DNA of 64,000 nucleotides from Thermoanaerobacterales bacterium (GCA_012840135.1 DUMA01000022.1:186001-250000); one strand, 5' to 3'; positions 53,535-63,113 are shown, numbered from the stretch's first letter. The notes: generated by a model not told the origin, from the sequence alone. Translations and numbers: made by a program.

Positions 53535-54242
53535 TCACTTTATATTATTTAGTGCTTGTTTTGCGGCAAGCTGTTCTGCTTCCTTTTTACTCTTTCCGGA
53601 CCCCATGCCCATTACTTCACCTTTCCATAAAACCTCTACGTGAAAAACCTTGGCATGATCTGGACCTTCCTCTTTTACGACCTCATAGCACACCCTTTCC
53701 GGTGACAACTTTTGCAGCATTTCCTGTAGCAGGGTTTTATAATCCCGGGATTCTTCCCCCTCTACAGCTTTTTGAATGACACCTTCAAGGTTTTTTATAA
53801 TGAACTGCCTCGCAGTTTCAATGTTTTTATCAAGATAAATGGCACCAATTAGCGCTTCGAAAGTATCCGCCAGTATGGACGGTTTTTCTCTGCCACCGGT
53901 ATTTTCCTCTCCCTTGCCAAGCACCAGATAATCTCCCAAAAGCAAGTTTTTAGATGCTGCGGCAAGGCTCTGTTCGCATACGGTGTAAGCTCTGGCTTTT
54001 GTCATCTGACCCTCGGTCATCTCAGGATATTTTTCATAAAGATAGTGGCTTACCACCAGTTCCAGAACCGCATCTCCAAGGAATTCAAGCCTCTGGTTGT
54101 TCTCTGATGATATGCTGTTCTGCTCATTCGTATAAGAAGGGTGTATAAAAGCATTATTCAAAAGCTCAATACTGTTAAATGCAATTCCTATGATTTCCTG
54201 CAACCTTTTAAGTTCTCGAAGCCTATTTGGATCAAGTTGCAT
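53535..54242 (-). CDS. rnc: RNase III
   Basis: 235 residues. The nuclease signature QRLEFLGDAVLELVVSHYL and the downstream ADTFEALIGAIYLD provide the catalytic Glu/Asp set. The C-terminal dsRNA-binding domain is complete (DYKTLLQEMLQK.. GMGSGKSKKEAEQLAAKQAL). In most Firmicutes it lies between acpP/fabF and smc, as here. About 280 bases of GC-rich palindromic DNA separate it from fabF. Confidence 0.97.
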   Translation of the reverse strand: MQLDPNRLRELKRLQEIIGIAFNSIELLNNAFIHPSYTNEQNSISSENNQRLEFLGDAVLELVVSHYLYEKYPEMTEGQMTKARAYTVCEQSLAAASKNLLLGDYLVLGKGEENTGGREKPSILADTFEALIGAIYLDKNIETARQFIIKNLEGVIQKAVEGEESRDYKTLLQEMLQKLSPERVCYEVVKEEGPDHAKVFHVEVLWKGEVMGMGSGKSKKEAEQLAAKQALNNIK

Positions 54243-54299
54243 TCTTTATAACCCCTTTTTAATATTGATATAGGTGTAAAAACTCCGGCGTTCGTGGTT

Positions 54300-54480
54300 C
54301 GTGACGGCCAAAGGCACCGTAGAGTGAAGCCAAAGACGTTCTCAAGCTCAAAACGAGCGGAGCAGGGCCGGCATGCACGGATGCATGCCGGCCGGCATTG
54401 AGGCAGGATTCGGAATTGGCGGCGTAACCCTGCGAAGCGAAGGAGCAAGCTTTAGAACGTCTGGCTGAACGATCAGGAGC
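54300..54480. repeat. GC-rich palindromic intergenic element between fabF and rnc
   Basis: The core is a perfect 12-base hairpin, GGCCGGCATGCA / TGCATGCCGGCC (54366-54393), with a CGGA loop. It is nested in a longer imperfect inverted repeat: AGCCAAAGACGTTCTCAAGCT (from about 54328) pairs with the complement of AGCTTTAGAACGTCTGGCT (to about 54465). Outside these, GTTCGTG is repeated in tandem near 54290. G+C is far above the flanks. It codes for nothing recognisable. It may be a miniature mobile element or REP-type repeat; one copy in this window cannot show that. Confidence 0.6.
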
Positions 54481-54521
54481 GAGGCTATCATAATCACCTA
54501 AAACGACTTTATACACCCAAA

Positions 54522-55760
54522 TCAATATTTTCTCACAATCACGCAGGCATTATGGCCCCCGAACCCCATAGAGTTTGACATGGCAATGGATACGTCCTTT
54601 TTTATGGATTTATTGGGCACATAATTCAAGTCACACTCGGGATCAGCATTTTCGTAGTTGATGGTGGGATGGATTTGACCGCTGGTCACCGTAAAAACAG
54701 TTGCTATCAGTTCTACGGCGCCGGCAGCTCCCAGAAGGTGTCCTGTCATGGATTTGGTAGAGCTTATAGCCAGATTGTATGCGTGTTCGCCAAATGTGTT
54801 CTTAATGGCCAGGGTTTCAAACTTGTCGTTAAGAGGTGTGGACGTCCCATGGGCATTAATATAATCCACCTGTTCGGGTTTTATCCCCGCATCTGCAATG
54901 GCTGCTTTCATAGCTCTTGCCGCTCCCTCTCCCTCGGGTGCAGGTTGGGTCAGGTGGTATGCATCGGCGGTAGAGCCATATCCTATAATTTCAGCGTAAA
55001 TATGGGCATTTCTTTTTAAAGCATGGTCCAGCGTTTCTAATATCATGACTCCCGCACCTTCTCCCATGACAAAACCATCCCTGTCCCTGTCAAAAGGTCT
55101 GCTCGCCCTATGAGGTTCATCATTCCTGGTAGACAGGGCTTTCATGGATGAAAAACCTGCCAGGGAAAGAGGTGTAATGGGCGCTTCAGTACCCCCGGTT
55201 ACCATGATATCCGCATCATTTCTCTGAAGAATGCGGAACGCTTCACCTACAGCATTGGTCCCGGATGCGCAGGCAGTAACTACTGTAAAGTTGGGACCTT
55301 TAAGATTAAAGGCCATGGATACCTGGCCCGAGGCCATATTGGCAATCATCATTGGGATAAAAAAGGGGCTTATTCTTTTCGGCCCTCTTTCTACCAGGGT
55401 CGTATGCTGCTCTTCCCATGTTTGGCTTCCTCCTATGCCGGACCCCATGACAACGCCGGCCCTGGTATTGTCTATAGAGGAAAGAACCAGCCCCGAATCG
55501 TCGAGAGCCATTTTTGTGGCAGCTATTGCGAACTGGGTGAACCTGTCCAGCCGTTTTAATTCCTTTTTTTCGATATAATCCTCAGGATTGAAATCCTTTA
55601 CTTCCCCTGCGATCTTCGTGGGAAAATCATCACAATTGAACTTTGTAATTAATTCTATGCCCGATTTGCCATTTATTAAGGAATTCCAAAATTTTTCTTT
55701 TCCTGTTCCCACAGGAGAAATAACTCCTATCCCAGTAATTACCACTCGCTTCTTTTCCAT
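54522..55760 (-). CDS. fabF: FabF, beta-ketoacyl-ACP synthase II
   Basis: 412 residues. The catalytic Cys-His-His triad is visible: [24 protein letters not shown] and [11 protein letters not shown]. The opening [15 protein letters not shown] and the closing [17 protein letters not shown] are typical. It elongates acyl-ACPs. It follows acpP with two hairpins between. Confidence 0.97.
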   Translation of the reverse strand: MEKKRVVITGIGVISPVGTGKEKFWNSLINGKSGIELITKFNCDDFPTKIAGEVKDFNPEDYIEKKELKRLDRFTQFAIAATKMALDDSGLVLSSIDNTRAGVVMGSGIGGSQTWEEQHTTLVERGPKRISPFFIPMMIANMASGQVSMAFNLKGPNFTVVTACASGTNAVGEAFRILQRNDADIMVTGGTEAPITPLSLAGFSSMKALSTRNDEPHRASRPFDRDRDGFVMGEGAGVMILETLDHALKRNAHIYAEIIGYGSTADAYHLTQPAPEGEGAARAMKAAIADAGIKPEQVDYINAHGTSTPLNDKFETLAIKNTFGEHAYNLAISSTKSMTGHLLGAAGAVELIATVFTVTSGQIHPTINYENADPECDLNYVPNKSIKKDVSIAMSNSMGFGGHNACVIVRKY

Positions 55761-55811
55761 AAGCTTCCTCCCGGTTAAATTATAATCTATTGCAATCTTT
55801 TATTTATATAA

Positions 55812-55870
55812 AAGGGGTCTTGCCCCTGAGACTCTCTAAAGTAAAGTCCCGTATATTGCTACGGGACTTT
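55812..55870 (-). terminator. Tandem hairpins between acpP and fabF
   Basis: The first hairpin after acpP has perfect arms AAAGTCCCGTA (55843-55853) and TACGGGACTTT (55860-55870). The second has AGGGG/CCCCT (55813-55827) and in the minus sense is followed by TTTATATAAATA. Neither has a long T run. Their place after the highly needed acyl-carrier-protein gene suggests partial termination or 3'-end protection of an acpP message. That is inference. Confidence 0.6.
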
Positions 55871-55876
55871 TGGAAG

Positions 55877-56119
55877 CTATGCAGTGTGATTCTTTATGTA
55901 ATCTATCACATTTTGAACCGTCTTTATCTTCTCTGCATCTTCATCGGGGATCTCCAGATCAAATTCCTCTTCAAAAGCCATAATCAATTCCACAATATCA
56001 AGAGAATCTGCTCCCAGATCATCGATGAAAGAAGCTTCCGGCACCACCTCATCCTCATCAATACCCAGCTGTTCGGCTATGATTCTTTTAACTTTATCCA
56101 ATATTTCCACTTTATTCAC
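55877..56119 (-). CDS. acpP: Acyl carrier protein
   Basis: 80 residues. The phosphopantetheine Ser lies in [18 protein letters not shown], the conserved ACP motif. The protein is acidic throughout, as expected. It carries the growing acyl chain for the Fab enzymes encoded on either side. Confidence 0.97.
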   Translation of the reverse strand: MNKVEILDKVKRIIAEQLGIDEDEVVPEASFIDDLGADSLDIVELIMAFEEEFDLEIPDEDAEKIKTVQNVIDYIKNHTA

Positions 56120-56179
56120 CCCCCTTCTTCAGTAGCATATTATGATTACTTTTATATATTTTATTCCTTTTTAAAGATA

Positions 56180-56920
56180 TTATAAAGTAAGTCCACCGTC
56201 AATAGCTATTATTTGGCCAGTAATATATTCTGCTTTTTTGGATGCCAGGAAAACTGCCAGATGTGCTACATCTTCAGGGGTTCCCAGCCTCTTTAATGGA
56301 ATTTTTTCTTCTATGCCTACACTTTTATCAATTATGGCAGAAGTCATATCAGTTTTGATGAATCCTGGTGCAATGGCATTGACGGTAATTCCCCTGCTTC
56401 CCAGTTCCTTTGCCAGAGCTTTAGTAAAACCTATAATTCCAGCCTTTGCGGCAGCATAATTTGCCTGGCCGATGTTTCCATAAATGCCGACAATAGATGA
56501 GATGTTGATGATTCTTCCCTGTTTTTGCTTTACCATGTACTTTGCGGCAGCTTTTGTTGTGTTGTAAACCCCTGTCAAATTTGTTGTAATCACATTATTC
56601 CAGTCATTTTCACTCATGCGGAGCAATAATGCATCCTTTGTGATACCGGCATTGTTCACCAGTATGTCGATGTGACCGAATTTACTATGGATTTCATCTA
56701 TCATTTCCGCCGCCTGTCTGAAGTCGGAGATATCGGCTTTATGAGCATAAGCTTTTTGACCGAGCTTTTCAATTTCTGTCACTACCTCCATTGCAGCCTT
56801 TTCGTTGGAACAATAATTCACTATGACGGTAGCTCCAACCCTCGCCATTTCGATGCATATTCCACGTCCTATTCCCCGGGAACCCCCGGTTACTATACAT
56901 ACTTTGTCGGAAAGTTCCAT
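56180..56920 (-). CDS. fabG: FabG, 3-ketoacyl-ACP reductase
   Basis: 246 residues. The NADPH-binding VTGGSRGIGRGICIEMA, VNNAGIT, catalytic Ser (INISSIVGIYG) and Tyr-x-x-x-Lys (ANYAAAKAGIIGF) are present. The start overlaps the fabD stop by one base. Confidence 0.96.
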   Translation of the reverse strand: MELSDKVCIVTGGSRGIGRGICIEMARVGATVIVNYCSNEKAAMEVVTEIEKLGQKAYAHKADISDFRQAAEMIDEIHSKFGHIDILVNNAGITKDALLLRMSENDWNNVITTNLTGVYNTTKAAAKYMVKQKQGRIINISSIVGIYGNIGQANYAAAKAGIIGFTKALAKELGSRGITVNAIAPGFIKTDMTSAIIDKSVGIEEKIPLKRLGTPEDVAHLAVFLASKKAEYITGQIIAIDGGLTL

Positions 56921-57861
56921 TAAATCTTCCTCCCGAAATAGTTCATTGTATTTTTAAGGGACTCAGTATCTTCTACATTTAATGTAACAAGATTTTTATC
57001 TATTTTTTTAACAAATCCTGTCAGCACCTTGCCGGGGCCGAGTTCCACAAAGGTGTCAACACCGCTTTCAATCATTTTTCTTATGCTGTCTTCCCACAGC
57101 ACCGGTGAACTTACCTGCTTTATCAGCAGTTTCTTAATATCGGAAGCTTTATGTGTAAAATCCGCATTTACATTAGAAACAACAGGTATCTTTGTATCTT
57201 TTATTTCCACTCTGTCCAGCTCTCTGGCAAGCTTTTCCCCGGCGGGCTTTAGCAGACTGCAGTGGAAGGGAGCACTCACTGCCAGGATCATAGCCTTTTT
57301 TGCCCCACGACTCTTTGCAAGTTCCACTGCCTTTTCGACGGCTTTTACTTCTCCGGAGATCACGATCTGGCCCGGACAGTTAAAGTTTGCGGCTTCAACC
57401 TTGCCTGTTTCGGAAGCCTGCTGGCATATTTCCATAACAGCATCTCTGTCAAGGCCCAGGATCGCTGCCATGGTGCCAGATCCCAGGGGCACAGCCTCCT
57501 GCATGTATTTCCCCCTCTTTTGAACCAGCGGAACCGCCTGGTCAAAATCTAAGGATTCTGCCGCCACCAGGGCAGAATACTCTCCCAAGCTGAGACCGGC
57601 CACCACATCGGGAAGAATGCCTTCTTCTTTCAATATCGAAAAACACACCATGCTGTGTGTCAATATGGCAGGCTGCGTATTTACCGTTTCTTTCAATTTA
57701 TCTTCGGGCCCCTCGAAACATACATTGGAAATCTTGAAGTTTAATGAATCGTCCGCCTGCTCGAAGATTCTTCTCGCTACAGAAAAATTTTCATACAGAT
57801 CCTTGCCCATGCCAACGTACTGAGCTCCCTGTCCTGAAAACAAAAATGCTATTTTTGTCAT
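56920..57861 (-). CDS. fabD: FabD, malonyl-CoA:ACP transacylase
   Basis: 313 residues. FLFSGQGAQYVGMGKDLY opens the protein, the active Ser is in VAGLSLGEYSAL, and the His is in VSAPFHCSLL. It loads malonyl on ACP. It lies five bases after fabK. Confidence 0.97.
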   Translation of the reverse strand: MTKIAFLFSGQGAQYVGMGKDLYENFSVARRIFEQADDSLNFKISNVCFEGPEDKLKETVNTQPAILTHSMVCFSILKEEGILPDVVAGLSLGEYSALVAAESLDFDQAVPLVQKRGKYMQEAVPLGSGTMAAILGLDRDAVMEICQQASETGKVEAANFNCPGQIVISGEVKAVEKAVELAKSRGAKKAMILAVSAPFHCSLLKPAGEKLARELDRVEIKDTKIPVVSNVNADFTHKASDIKKLLIKQVSSPVLWEDSIRKMIESGVDTFVELGPGKVLTGFVKKIDKNLVTLNVEDTESLKNTMNYFGRKI

Positions 57862-57865
57862 AGTT

Positions 57866-58816
57866 TTACCTCCATTCCGGATTGTTTGCCATATCGGACA
57901 AAACCTTTCTTGCTTCGTTCAATAAATCCTCAATGATTTTGGCTGCAGGCTTAACATCATTTACCATCCCTGCTATCTGCCCTGCCATAACAGAACCGTT
58001 ATCTACATCTCCGTATAACACTGCAGCCTTCAATCGCCCAGTCCCCAGGGCTTCCAGTTCCTTAATGTCCGCTCCCCGACTTTCAAGTGCCTCAAATTGA
58101 TGAGACAATTTGTTCTTTAATACTCTGACAGGGTGCCCTGTGGGTCTTCCCGTTACTACTGTACTCCTGTCTTTCGCCTTTATTATTGCATTTTTATAAT
58201 TTTCATGAACGGTACATTCGCTGGCACACACAAATCTGGTGCCCATCTGGATTCCCTTTGCCCCCAGTGCCAGTGCGGCAATAAGGCCTCTGCCGTCAGC
58301 AAAACCTCCAGCAGCTATGACTGGGATACGAACAGCATCCACCACCTGAGGGACCAGAGCCATAGTAGTAATATCCCCAATATGCCCGCCGCACTCCATC
58401 CCCTCGGCAATAAGAGCATCCACACCGATCTTTTCAAGCCTCTGAGCCAGAGCCACAGAAGCAATTACAGGAATCACCTTTATATTGGCTTCTTTCAACA
58501 GCGGTATGTACTTTCCGGGGTTGCCAGCACCGGTAGTTACCACAGCAACTTTTTCTTCAATTACGGTATTCATCACATCGTCTACAAAAGGTGACATAAA
58601 ATAGACATTTACTCCGAAAGGTTTATCAGTCAATTCTTTCGCTTTTCTTATCTGATCCCTCACTACATCGGCCGGAGCATTTCCGGCACCTATTATACCG
58701 AGGCCACCGCCGTTGGATACTGCAGCGGCCAGTTCAGCAGTAGCTACCCACGCCATTCCTCCCTGGATTATCGGATACTTTATTCCAAGAAGGTCACAGA
58801 TTTCAGTATGAAACAT
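57866..58816 (-). CDS. fabK: FabK, FMN-dependent enoyl-ACP reductase II
   Basis: About 316 residues. CDLLGIKYPIIQGGMAWVATAELAAAVSNGGGLGIIGAGN, AEGMECGGHIG and IPVIAAGGFADGRGLIAALALGAKGIQMGTRF are the nitronate-monooxygenase-like FabK motifs. It is the only enoyl reductase in the cluster; no fabI is seen. The ATG at 58816 gives MFHTEICDLLG, and a longer frame is not supported. Confidence 0.94.
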   Translation of the reverse strand: MFHTEICDLLGIKYPIIQGGMAWVATAELAAAVSNGGGLGIIGAGNAPADVVRDQIRKAKELTDKPFGVNVYFMSPFVDDVMNTVIEEKVAVVTTGAGNPGKYIPLLKEANIKVIPVIASVALAQRLEKIGVDALIAEGMECGGHIGDITTMALVPQVVDAVRIPVIAAGGFADGRGLIAALALGAKGIQMGTRFVCASECTVHENYKNAIIKAKDRSTVVTGRPTGHPVRVLKNKLSHQFEALESRGADIKELEALGTGRLKAAVLYGDVDNGSVMAGQIAGMVNDVKPAAKIIEDLLNEARKVLSDMANNPEWR

Positions 58817-58861
58817 ATAAATCCTCCTCACCGTCGACGGTTTTTGCTTAGAATAAATCAA

Positions 58862-59695
58862 TCAGTAATAGATAATTCCTATAGCTCCGGGGCCGGTATA
58901 TGTTCCAATGACGGCCCCAATGGTAGAGATAGTGAGTTCTTTAAAGTTATAATGTTTCTCAAAGGCTTCCCTGTACCGTTCAACTTCATCTTTGCACCCG
59001 GCATGCACAAGAGTTCCTCTGAGAGTTCCTTTGCTTGCATCCATTGCTACCTTCTCTAATAGCTTATCCAGCGTCCTCGCTTTTCCCCGGATCTTTTCCA
59101 CGGGGGTTACGAGGCCGTCCTGTATTGTAAGCATAGGCTTTATATTCAAAAGATTGCCCAAAAAAGCCGAAGCCCTCCCGATACGGCCTCCCTTTTGAAG
59201 ATAGTCCAGGGTATCCACCACAAAAAAAGCCTTTAACTTTTTTATCATCTCATCAATGAGGCTCAGGATACTCTGTCGATCCATCCCTTCTTTTGCAGCT
59301 CTGGCTGCTTCCAGCACTGTAAAACCTATCATCATGGATGCCCCTTTTGAATCTATGACATCCACTGGAACCTTTACCATATCCTTTGCCAGAACCGCTG
59401 ACTGGTAAGTGCCGCTTAATTTGCTCGAAAGATGTATGGAAATGATGTGGTCAGCTTTTTTAGAAAGTTTCTCATAACACGCAGCAAATTCGGCCGGCGA
59501 AGGCTGGGAAGTTCTTGGATGATGAGGTGATGACTTTAATTTATCGTAAAACTGATCTGGAGTAAGGTCTACCCCTTCTCGGTACTCTTCATCTCCAAAA
59601 AAAATTTTAAGAGGCACCACAGCAATATTATATTTTTCCAAAAGTTCAGGAGTAATGTCTGCGGTGCTATCAGTGACAATACTAATATTGCCCAT
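58862..59695 (-). CDS. DegV/FakB-type fatty-acid-binding protein (second of two)
   Basis: About 277 residues from the ATG at 59695 (GNISIVTDSTADITPELLEKYNIAVVPL). TSQPSPAEF and the C-terminal GAVIGTYTGPGAIGIIYY are DegV motifs. It is embedded in the fatty-acid operon between fabH and fabK. In Gram-positives with FakAB, FakB presents exogenous fatty acids for phosphorylation, and plsX in this operon can exchange acyl-phosphate with acyl-ACP. No fakA is in the window. Confidence 0.92.
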   Translation of the reverse strand: MGNISIVTDSTADITPELLEKYNIAVVPLKIFFGDEEYREGVDLTPDQFYDKLKSSPHHPRTSQPSPAEFAACYEKLSKKADHIISIHLSSKLSGTYQSAVLAKDMVKVPVDVIDSKGASMMIGFTVLEAARAAKEGMDRQSILSLIDEMIKKLKAFFVVDTLDYLQKGGRIGRASAFLGNLLNIKPMLTIQDGLVTPVEKIRGKARTLDKLLEKVAMDASKGTLRGTLVHAGCKDEVERYREAFEKHYNFKELTISTIGAVIGTYTGPGAIGIIYY

Positions 59696-59705
59696 AAGAC
59701 TCCCC

Positions 59706-60695
59706 CTAGTCTTCCAGATTCCATTCCAGCAGATTGGCTCCCCAGGTGAGACCTGCTCCAAACCCCACCAGAATCAACTTATCACCTTTTTTTATTTTCT
59801 TTTCCCTGTATGCTTCATCAAGAGCCACAGGTATAGAAGCTGATGACATATTCCCATATTTATCTAGGTTTACAATTACCTGTTCTTTGGGAAATTTAAG
59901 CCGCTTTATAGCAGCATCGATGATTCTGATATTGGCTTGATGCGGAACGATGTAATCCACATCCTCTATAGTAAGATTGGCTTTTTCTGCTGCTTTCCTT
60001 GCGGCTTCTTCCAGTATTCTGACTGCAAATTTAAAAACCTCGTTGCCATTCATAAAGATATAGTGCCGGCGGTTTGTTATGGTGTCAGGACTGGCAGGCT
60101 CTCTCGAACCTCCTGCCGGAAGTGCGAGTAAATCAGCACCGCTGCCATCTGCTCCCAGTACGCTTGATATTACTCCACCATCCTCGACTACGCTCACAAC
60201 AGCAGCACCGGCACCATCCCCAAACAGTACGCATGTATTTCTATCTTCCCAGTCGGTTATTCTGGAAAGCATTTCTGCACCGATCACCAGGATGTTTTTA
60301 TATAATCCCGTGCCGATAAATTGAGCCGCTGCAGTCAATGCATATACAAACCCGGTGCATCCTGCCTGAAGGTCAAAAGCAGCTGCCTTCATGGCACCTA
60401 TTTTACTCTGTATAATGCAGGCGGTAGAGGGAAATATCATGTCGGGACTGGCAGAAGCTACTATAATCAAATCGATATCTTCTGGAGAAAGTTTCGCATG
60501 CTCCAGCGCCCTTTTTGCGGCTTCTACTCCCAAATCTGATGTACACGCATTTTCCGGTCCTATCCTTCTGAAGGAAATGCCTGTCCTCGTCTTGATCCAT
60601 TCGTCTGACGTATCCACCATCTTTTCAAGATCAAAATTTGAAAGAACCTTATCGGGAACATATGAACCGATGCCTATTATACCTGCTTTCTTCAA
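59706..60695 (-). CDS. fabH: FabH, beta-ketoacyl-ACP synthase III
   Basis: 329 residues. The active-site Cys is in DLQAGCTGFVYAL, the His in DYIVPHQANIRI and the Asn in DKYGNMSSASIPVAL. It starts elongation from an acyl-CoA, branched or straight. It is one base after plsX. Confidence 0.97.
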   Translation of the reverse strand: MKKAGIIGIGSYVPDKVLSNFDLEKMVDTSDEWIKTRTGISFRRIGPENACTSDLGVEAAKRALEHAKLSPEDIDLIIVASASPDMIFPSTACIIQSKIGAMKAAAFDLQAGCTGFVYALTAAAQFIGTGLYKNILVIGAEMLSRITDWEDRNTCVLFGDGAGAAVVSVVEDGGVISSVLGADGSGADLLALPAGGSREPASPDTITNRRHYIFMNGNEVFKFAVRILEEAARKAAEKANLTIEDVDYIVPHQANIRIIDAAIKRLKFPKEQVIVNLDKYGNMSSASIPVALDEAYREKKIKKGDKLILVGFGAGLTWGANLLEWNLED

Positions 60696-60696
60696 G

Positions 60697-61698
60697 TTAA
60701 ATCATCCCTTCCGTGTACATTTCAAGACTTTTTTTCATCTTATTATTGATATCAGCTTCCGCAAATCTTTTTGCCGCCTTTATACCATTATAGATGGCTT
60801 TACTGTCTGAAGAACCATGGCATTTTACGAGAACCCCGTTGAGGCCCAGCAACATGGCTCCCCCATACTCCGAATAATCCATACTGGATTTTACTGCTTT
60901 CATGGCCGGCATGAGCAGCAAAGCTCCCAGTGAATATGTAATCTTTTTTTTAATCTCCTGTTTTAACATGTCGAAAATAAACAAGCCAAAACCTTCTACT
61001 GTCTTTAAAAAAATATTTCCTGTAAAACCATCACAGATTACCACATCGGCACCTTGGTTGAAAAAATCTCTGGCTTCTATATTTCCTACAAAATTTATAT
61101 CTTCAATGGATTTAAGGGAAGAATACGCTGATTTTATAATGGAATTGCCCTTTTCCTCCTCTACACCTATATTCAAAAGGCCTACCCTGGGATCTTTTCT
61201 TTTCAACACTTCTCTGGCGTAAAAGCTACCCATTAATGCAAACTGAACAAGATTCTTGGATTTTACTTCACTATTGGCACCTGCATCTAAAAGCAGTATC
61301 GGGTCTTTTTTTGAGGGTATTACCACCGCTATAGCGGGACGGTCAACCCCCTCAAAACGCCCGAGGATAAATAAACCGCCGGCCATTAAAGCTCCTGTGC
61401 TGCCCGCTGACACCATTGCATCCGCCTGCATTTCTTTTAATAAACAAAGACCTTTTACAATGGATGAATCCTTTTTTCTTTTAATGGCATTGACCGGTGA
61501 TTCATCATTTGAAATAACTTCCCGAGCATCAACGATTTCAATGCTGTCATGTTTTGACCCGCCCAAAACAGATGCAATTTCTTCACGTCTTCCTACCAGG
61601 ATTATTTGTAAATCCATTTCTTCAGAAGCCCTGACAGCTCCAAGCACCGTTTCCCGGGGAGCATTATCCCCGCCCATGGCATCTACTAAGATTTTCAT
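60697..61698 (-). CDS. plsX: PlsX, acyl-ACP:phosphate acyltransferase
   Basis: 333 residues. [20 protein letters not shown] opens the protein. The mid-protein [19 protein letters not shown] and the C-terminal [17 protein letters not shown] are conserved. It makes acyl-phosphate for PlsY and so links fatty-acid and phospholipid synthesis. It overlaps fapR by 4 bases. Confidence 0.96.
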   Translation of the reverse strand: MKILVDAMGGDNAPRETVLGAVRASEEMDLQIILVGRREEIASVLGGSKHDSIEIVDAREVISNDESPVNAIKRKKDSSIVKGLCLLKEMQADAMVSAGSTGALMAGGLFILGRFEGVDRPAIAVVIPSKKDPILLLDAGANSEVKSKNLVQFALMGSFYAREVLKRKDPRVGLLNIGVEEEKGNSIIKSAYSSLKSIEDINFVGNIEARDFFNQGADVVICDGFTGNIFLKTVEGFGLFIFDMLKQEIKKKITYSLGALLLMPAMKAVKSSMDYSEYGGAMLLGLNGVLVKCHGSSDSKAIYNGIKAAKRFAEADINNKMKKSLEMYTEGMI

Positions 61699-62270
61699 TG
61701 TTTCACCTCATCATCGAGTGATACCAGTATGAATTTACCTCTAAAAACTTCCTTTTGCTTTACAAAAATCCTGACAAAAACGAATTTTTTGTTTCCCCTG
61801 ACCCTGGTTACCTCAGCTTTGGCCACCAGTTTTTGTCCGGCATATACCGGTAGCTTGTATTTTATGTTAGCCACTCCCGTCAGAGCCACATTGGCGTCGA
61901 TCACCGCTATAGCCAGGGAATTGGCCTGGGCAAAAATTATGTCTCCCCGTACAACTCTTGTCTTGCCAAAAGTCATATCCTGAGTAGTCTCCAGGATAGA
62001 TATTCCTCTTTTATCAAGTTCCAGGTCCACGATCTCGCCAATAATTTCTTTAACATCGATAGAACGGACTTTGGAATAATTTTGCTGGGCTACACTTCTA
62101 ATTCTCTCTCTTAACTCGGGCAGTTTGAGTTCCATTCTATCCAGTCTTATGGTCTGTATGCTGACCTGAAACCTTTCAGCGAGTTCTTCATCGTTTAAAA
62201 AAGGGTCATCGCTTAGAATCTGCTTGAGGCGCTCCTGCCTTTCTTTTTTTGATAACCCTTTTTTTACCAA
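61695..62270 (-). CDS. fapR: FapR, malonyl-CoA-responsive repressor of lipid synthesis
   Basis: About 190 residues. An N-terminal helix-turn-helix ([32 protein letters not shown]) is followed by a hotdog-fold effector domain ([37 protein letters not shown]). The start could be TTG at 62270, GTG at 62273 or GTG at 62279; the GAGGTG site at 62284-62279 makes the first two likelier. It heads the lipid operon. A palindromic operator overlaps its own promoter, so autoregulation is expected. Confidence 0.95.
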   Translation of the reverse strand: MVKKGLSKKERQERLKQILSDDPFLNDEELAERFQVSIQTIRLDRMELKLPELRERIRSVAQQNYSKVRSIDVKEIIGEIVDLELDKRGISILETTQDMTFGKTRVVRGDIIFAQANSLAIAVIDANVALTGVANIKYKLPVYAGQKLVAKAEVTRVRGNKKFVFVRIFVKQKEVFRGKFILVSLDDEVKQ

Positions 62271-62310
62271 CACAATCACCTCAAAACATTACTTGCTTTT
62301 AAGAGCAGCT

Positions 62311-62345
62311 ACTAAAAGTATATAATACTTTTAGTATAAAATCAA
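62311..62345 (-). promoter_or_regulatory. fapR promoter with FapR-type operator palindrome
   Basis: Perfect 10-base arms ACTAAAAGTA and TACTTTTAGT (62311-62335) flank TATAA. In the minus sense, -35 TTGATT (62345-62340), a 17-base spacer and -10 TATACT (62322-62317) lie across the palindrome. The TTAGTA-type half-site resembles the Bacillus FapR consensus (TTAGTACCTAG..). Malonyl-CoA should release FapR and open the operon. Confidence 0.82.
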
Positions 62346-62368
62346 TATCGCCCAAAAAGTTTTTTAAA

Positions 62369-62400
62369 TAAAAACCCCGCTTTCGTAAAAGCAGGGTTTT
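62369..62400 (-). terminator. Intrinsic terminator after rpmF
   Basis: AAAACCCCGCTTT and AAGCAGGGTTTT form a stem around CGTAA, with A/T-rich sequence on both sides. It separates the yceD-rpmF unit from the fapR promoter that follows. Confidence 0.85.
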
Positions 62401-62405
62401 AAAAT

Positions 62406-62588
62406 TTATTCGGCTTCGACTTTCAAAACCTCGCGATTCTTATAGTAACCGCAGTTAGGACACACCCTGTGTGGCAGCTTGGGCTGTCGGCACTGGGGGC
62501 ACTCCGAAAAAGCAGGAGCTGTCAATTTCCACTGGCTCCTTCTCATATCTCTTCTGGATTTAGAAGTCCTGTGCTTTGGGTTGGCCAT
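62406..62588 (-). CDS. rpmF: Ribosomal protein L32 (zinc-binding form)
   Basis: 60 residues. [20 protein letters not shown] is the bL32 start. [20 protein letters not shown] supplies two Cys pairs, so this is the zinc-containing C+ form. It follows yceD, and the two are usually paired. Confidence 0.97.
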   Translation of the reverse strand: MANPKHRTSKSRRDMRRSQWKLTAPAFSECPQCRQPKLPHRVCPNCGYYKNREVLKVEAE

Positions 62589-62606
62589 TCTTGCACCTCC
62601 TCGATT

Positions 62607-63113
62607 CTAATCCCCTTTCAGCAACTGTTTTAAGACCGACAAACGAGGATCTATTTCCTCATCCTTGCAGTCGCACTCCGTTGTGTTCAAATTAGCACCG
62701 CAGCGAGGACATATCCCCCTACAATCGGGCTTGCAGAGTATTTGACCCGGCCAGTTAAGTACAATCTCGTTTAATATATAAGGCCGAAGTTCAATTTCAT
62801 CTCCTGAAAACAGGATTATTTCCTCTTCGTCGGATTCAATGGGAATATCGCTAAATTTAAGACAAAAACTTACATTAAGCTCTACCTGAGTTTTGGTAAG
62901 GCATCTATAGCAGTAATCCTCTACACAGGTTTTTATTGAGCCCCGGACTTCCAATATTCTATCCCCGATATTTTCAACTTGACCTTCTACTACTACCGGA
63001 CCGGCAAAGTTCAGATCATCCCGCTTTACTCTGATCTGCTTTATATCTTCTTCAAACCTGAAGTCCAGAACATTACCCTCAGATTGCTTTACCCTTGCTA
63101 AAGATAGCCTCAA
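62607..63113 (-). CDS. yceD: YceD-family (DUF177) protein
   Basis: 168 residues. The C-terminal Cys cluster CKPDCRGICPRCGANLNTTECDC and the tail DPRLSVLKQLL are the DUF177 signature; an additional EDYCYRCL segment lies mid-protein. Family members are linked to 23S rRNA or large-subunit accumulation in plants and E. coli. It is directly upstream of rpmF. Confidence 0.92.
   Translation of the reverse strand: MRLSLARVKQSEGNVLDFRFEEDIKQIRVKRDDLNFAGPVVVEGQVENIGDRILEVRGSIKTCVEDYCYRCLTKTQVELNVSFCLKFSDIPIESDEEEIILFSGDEIELRPYILNEIVLNWPGQILCKPDCRGICPRCGANLNTTECDCKDEEIDPRLSVLKQLLKGD

Noticed and set aside
54188-54525. Two 86-88-residue minus-strand frames between fabF and rnc
   Set aside because: They lie over the GC-rich palindrome; their translations are Arg/Ala/Cys-rich without protein-like pattern and simply reflect composition.
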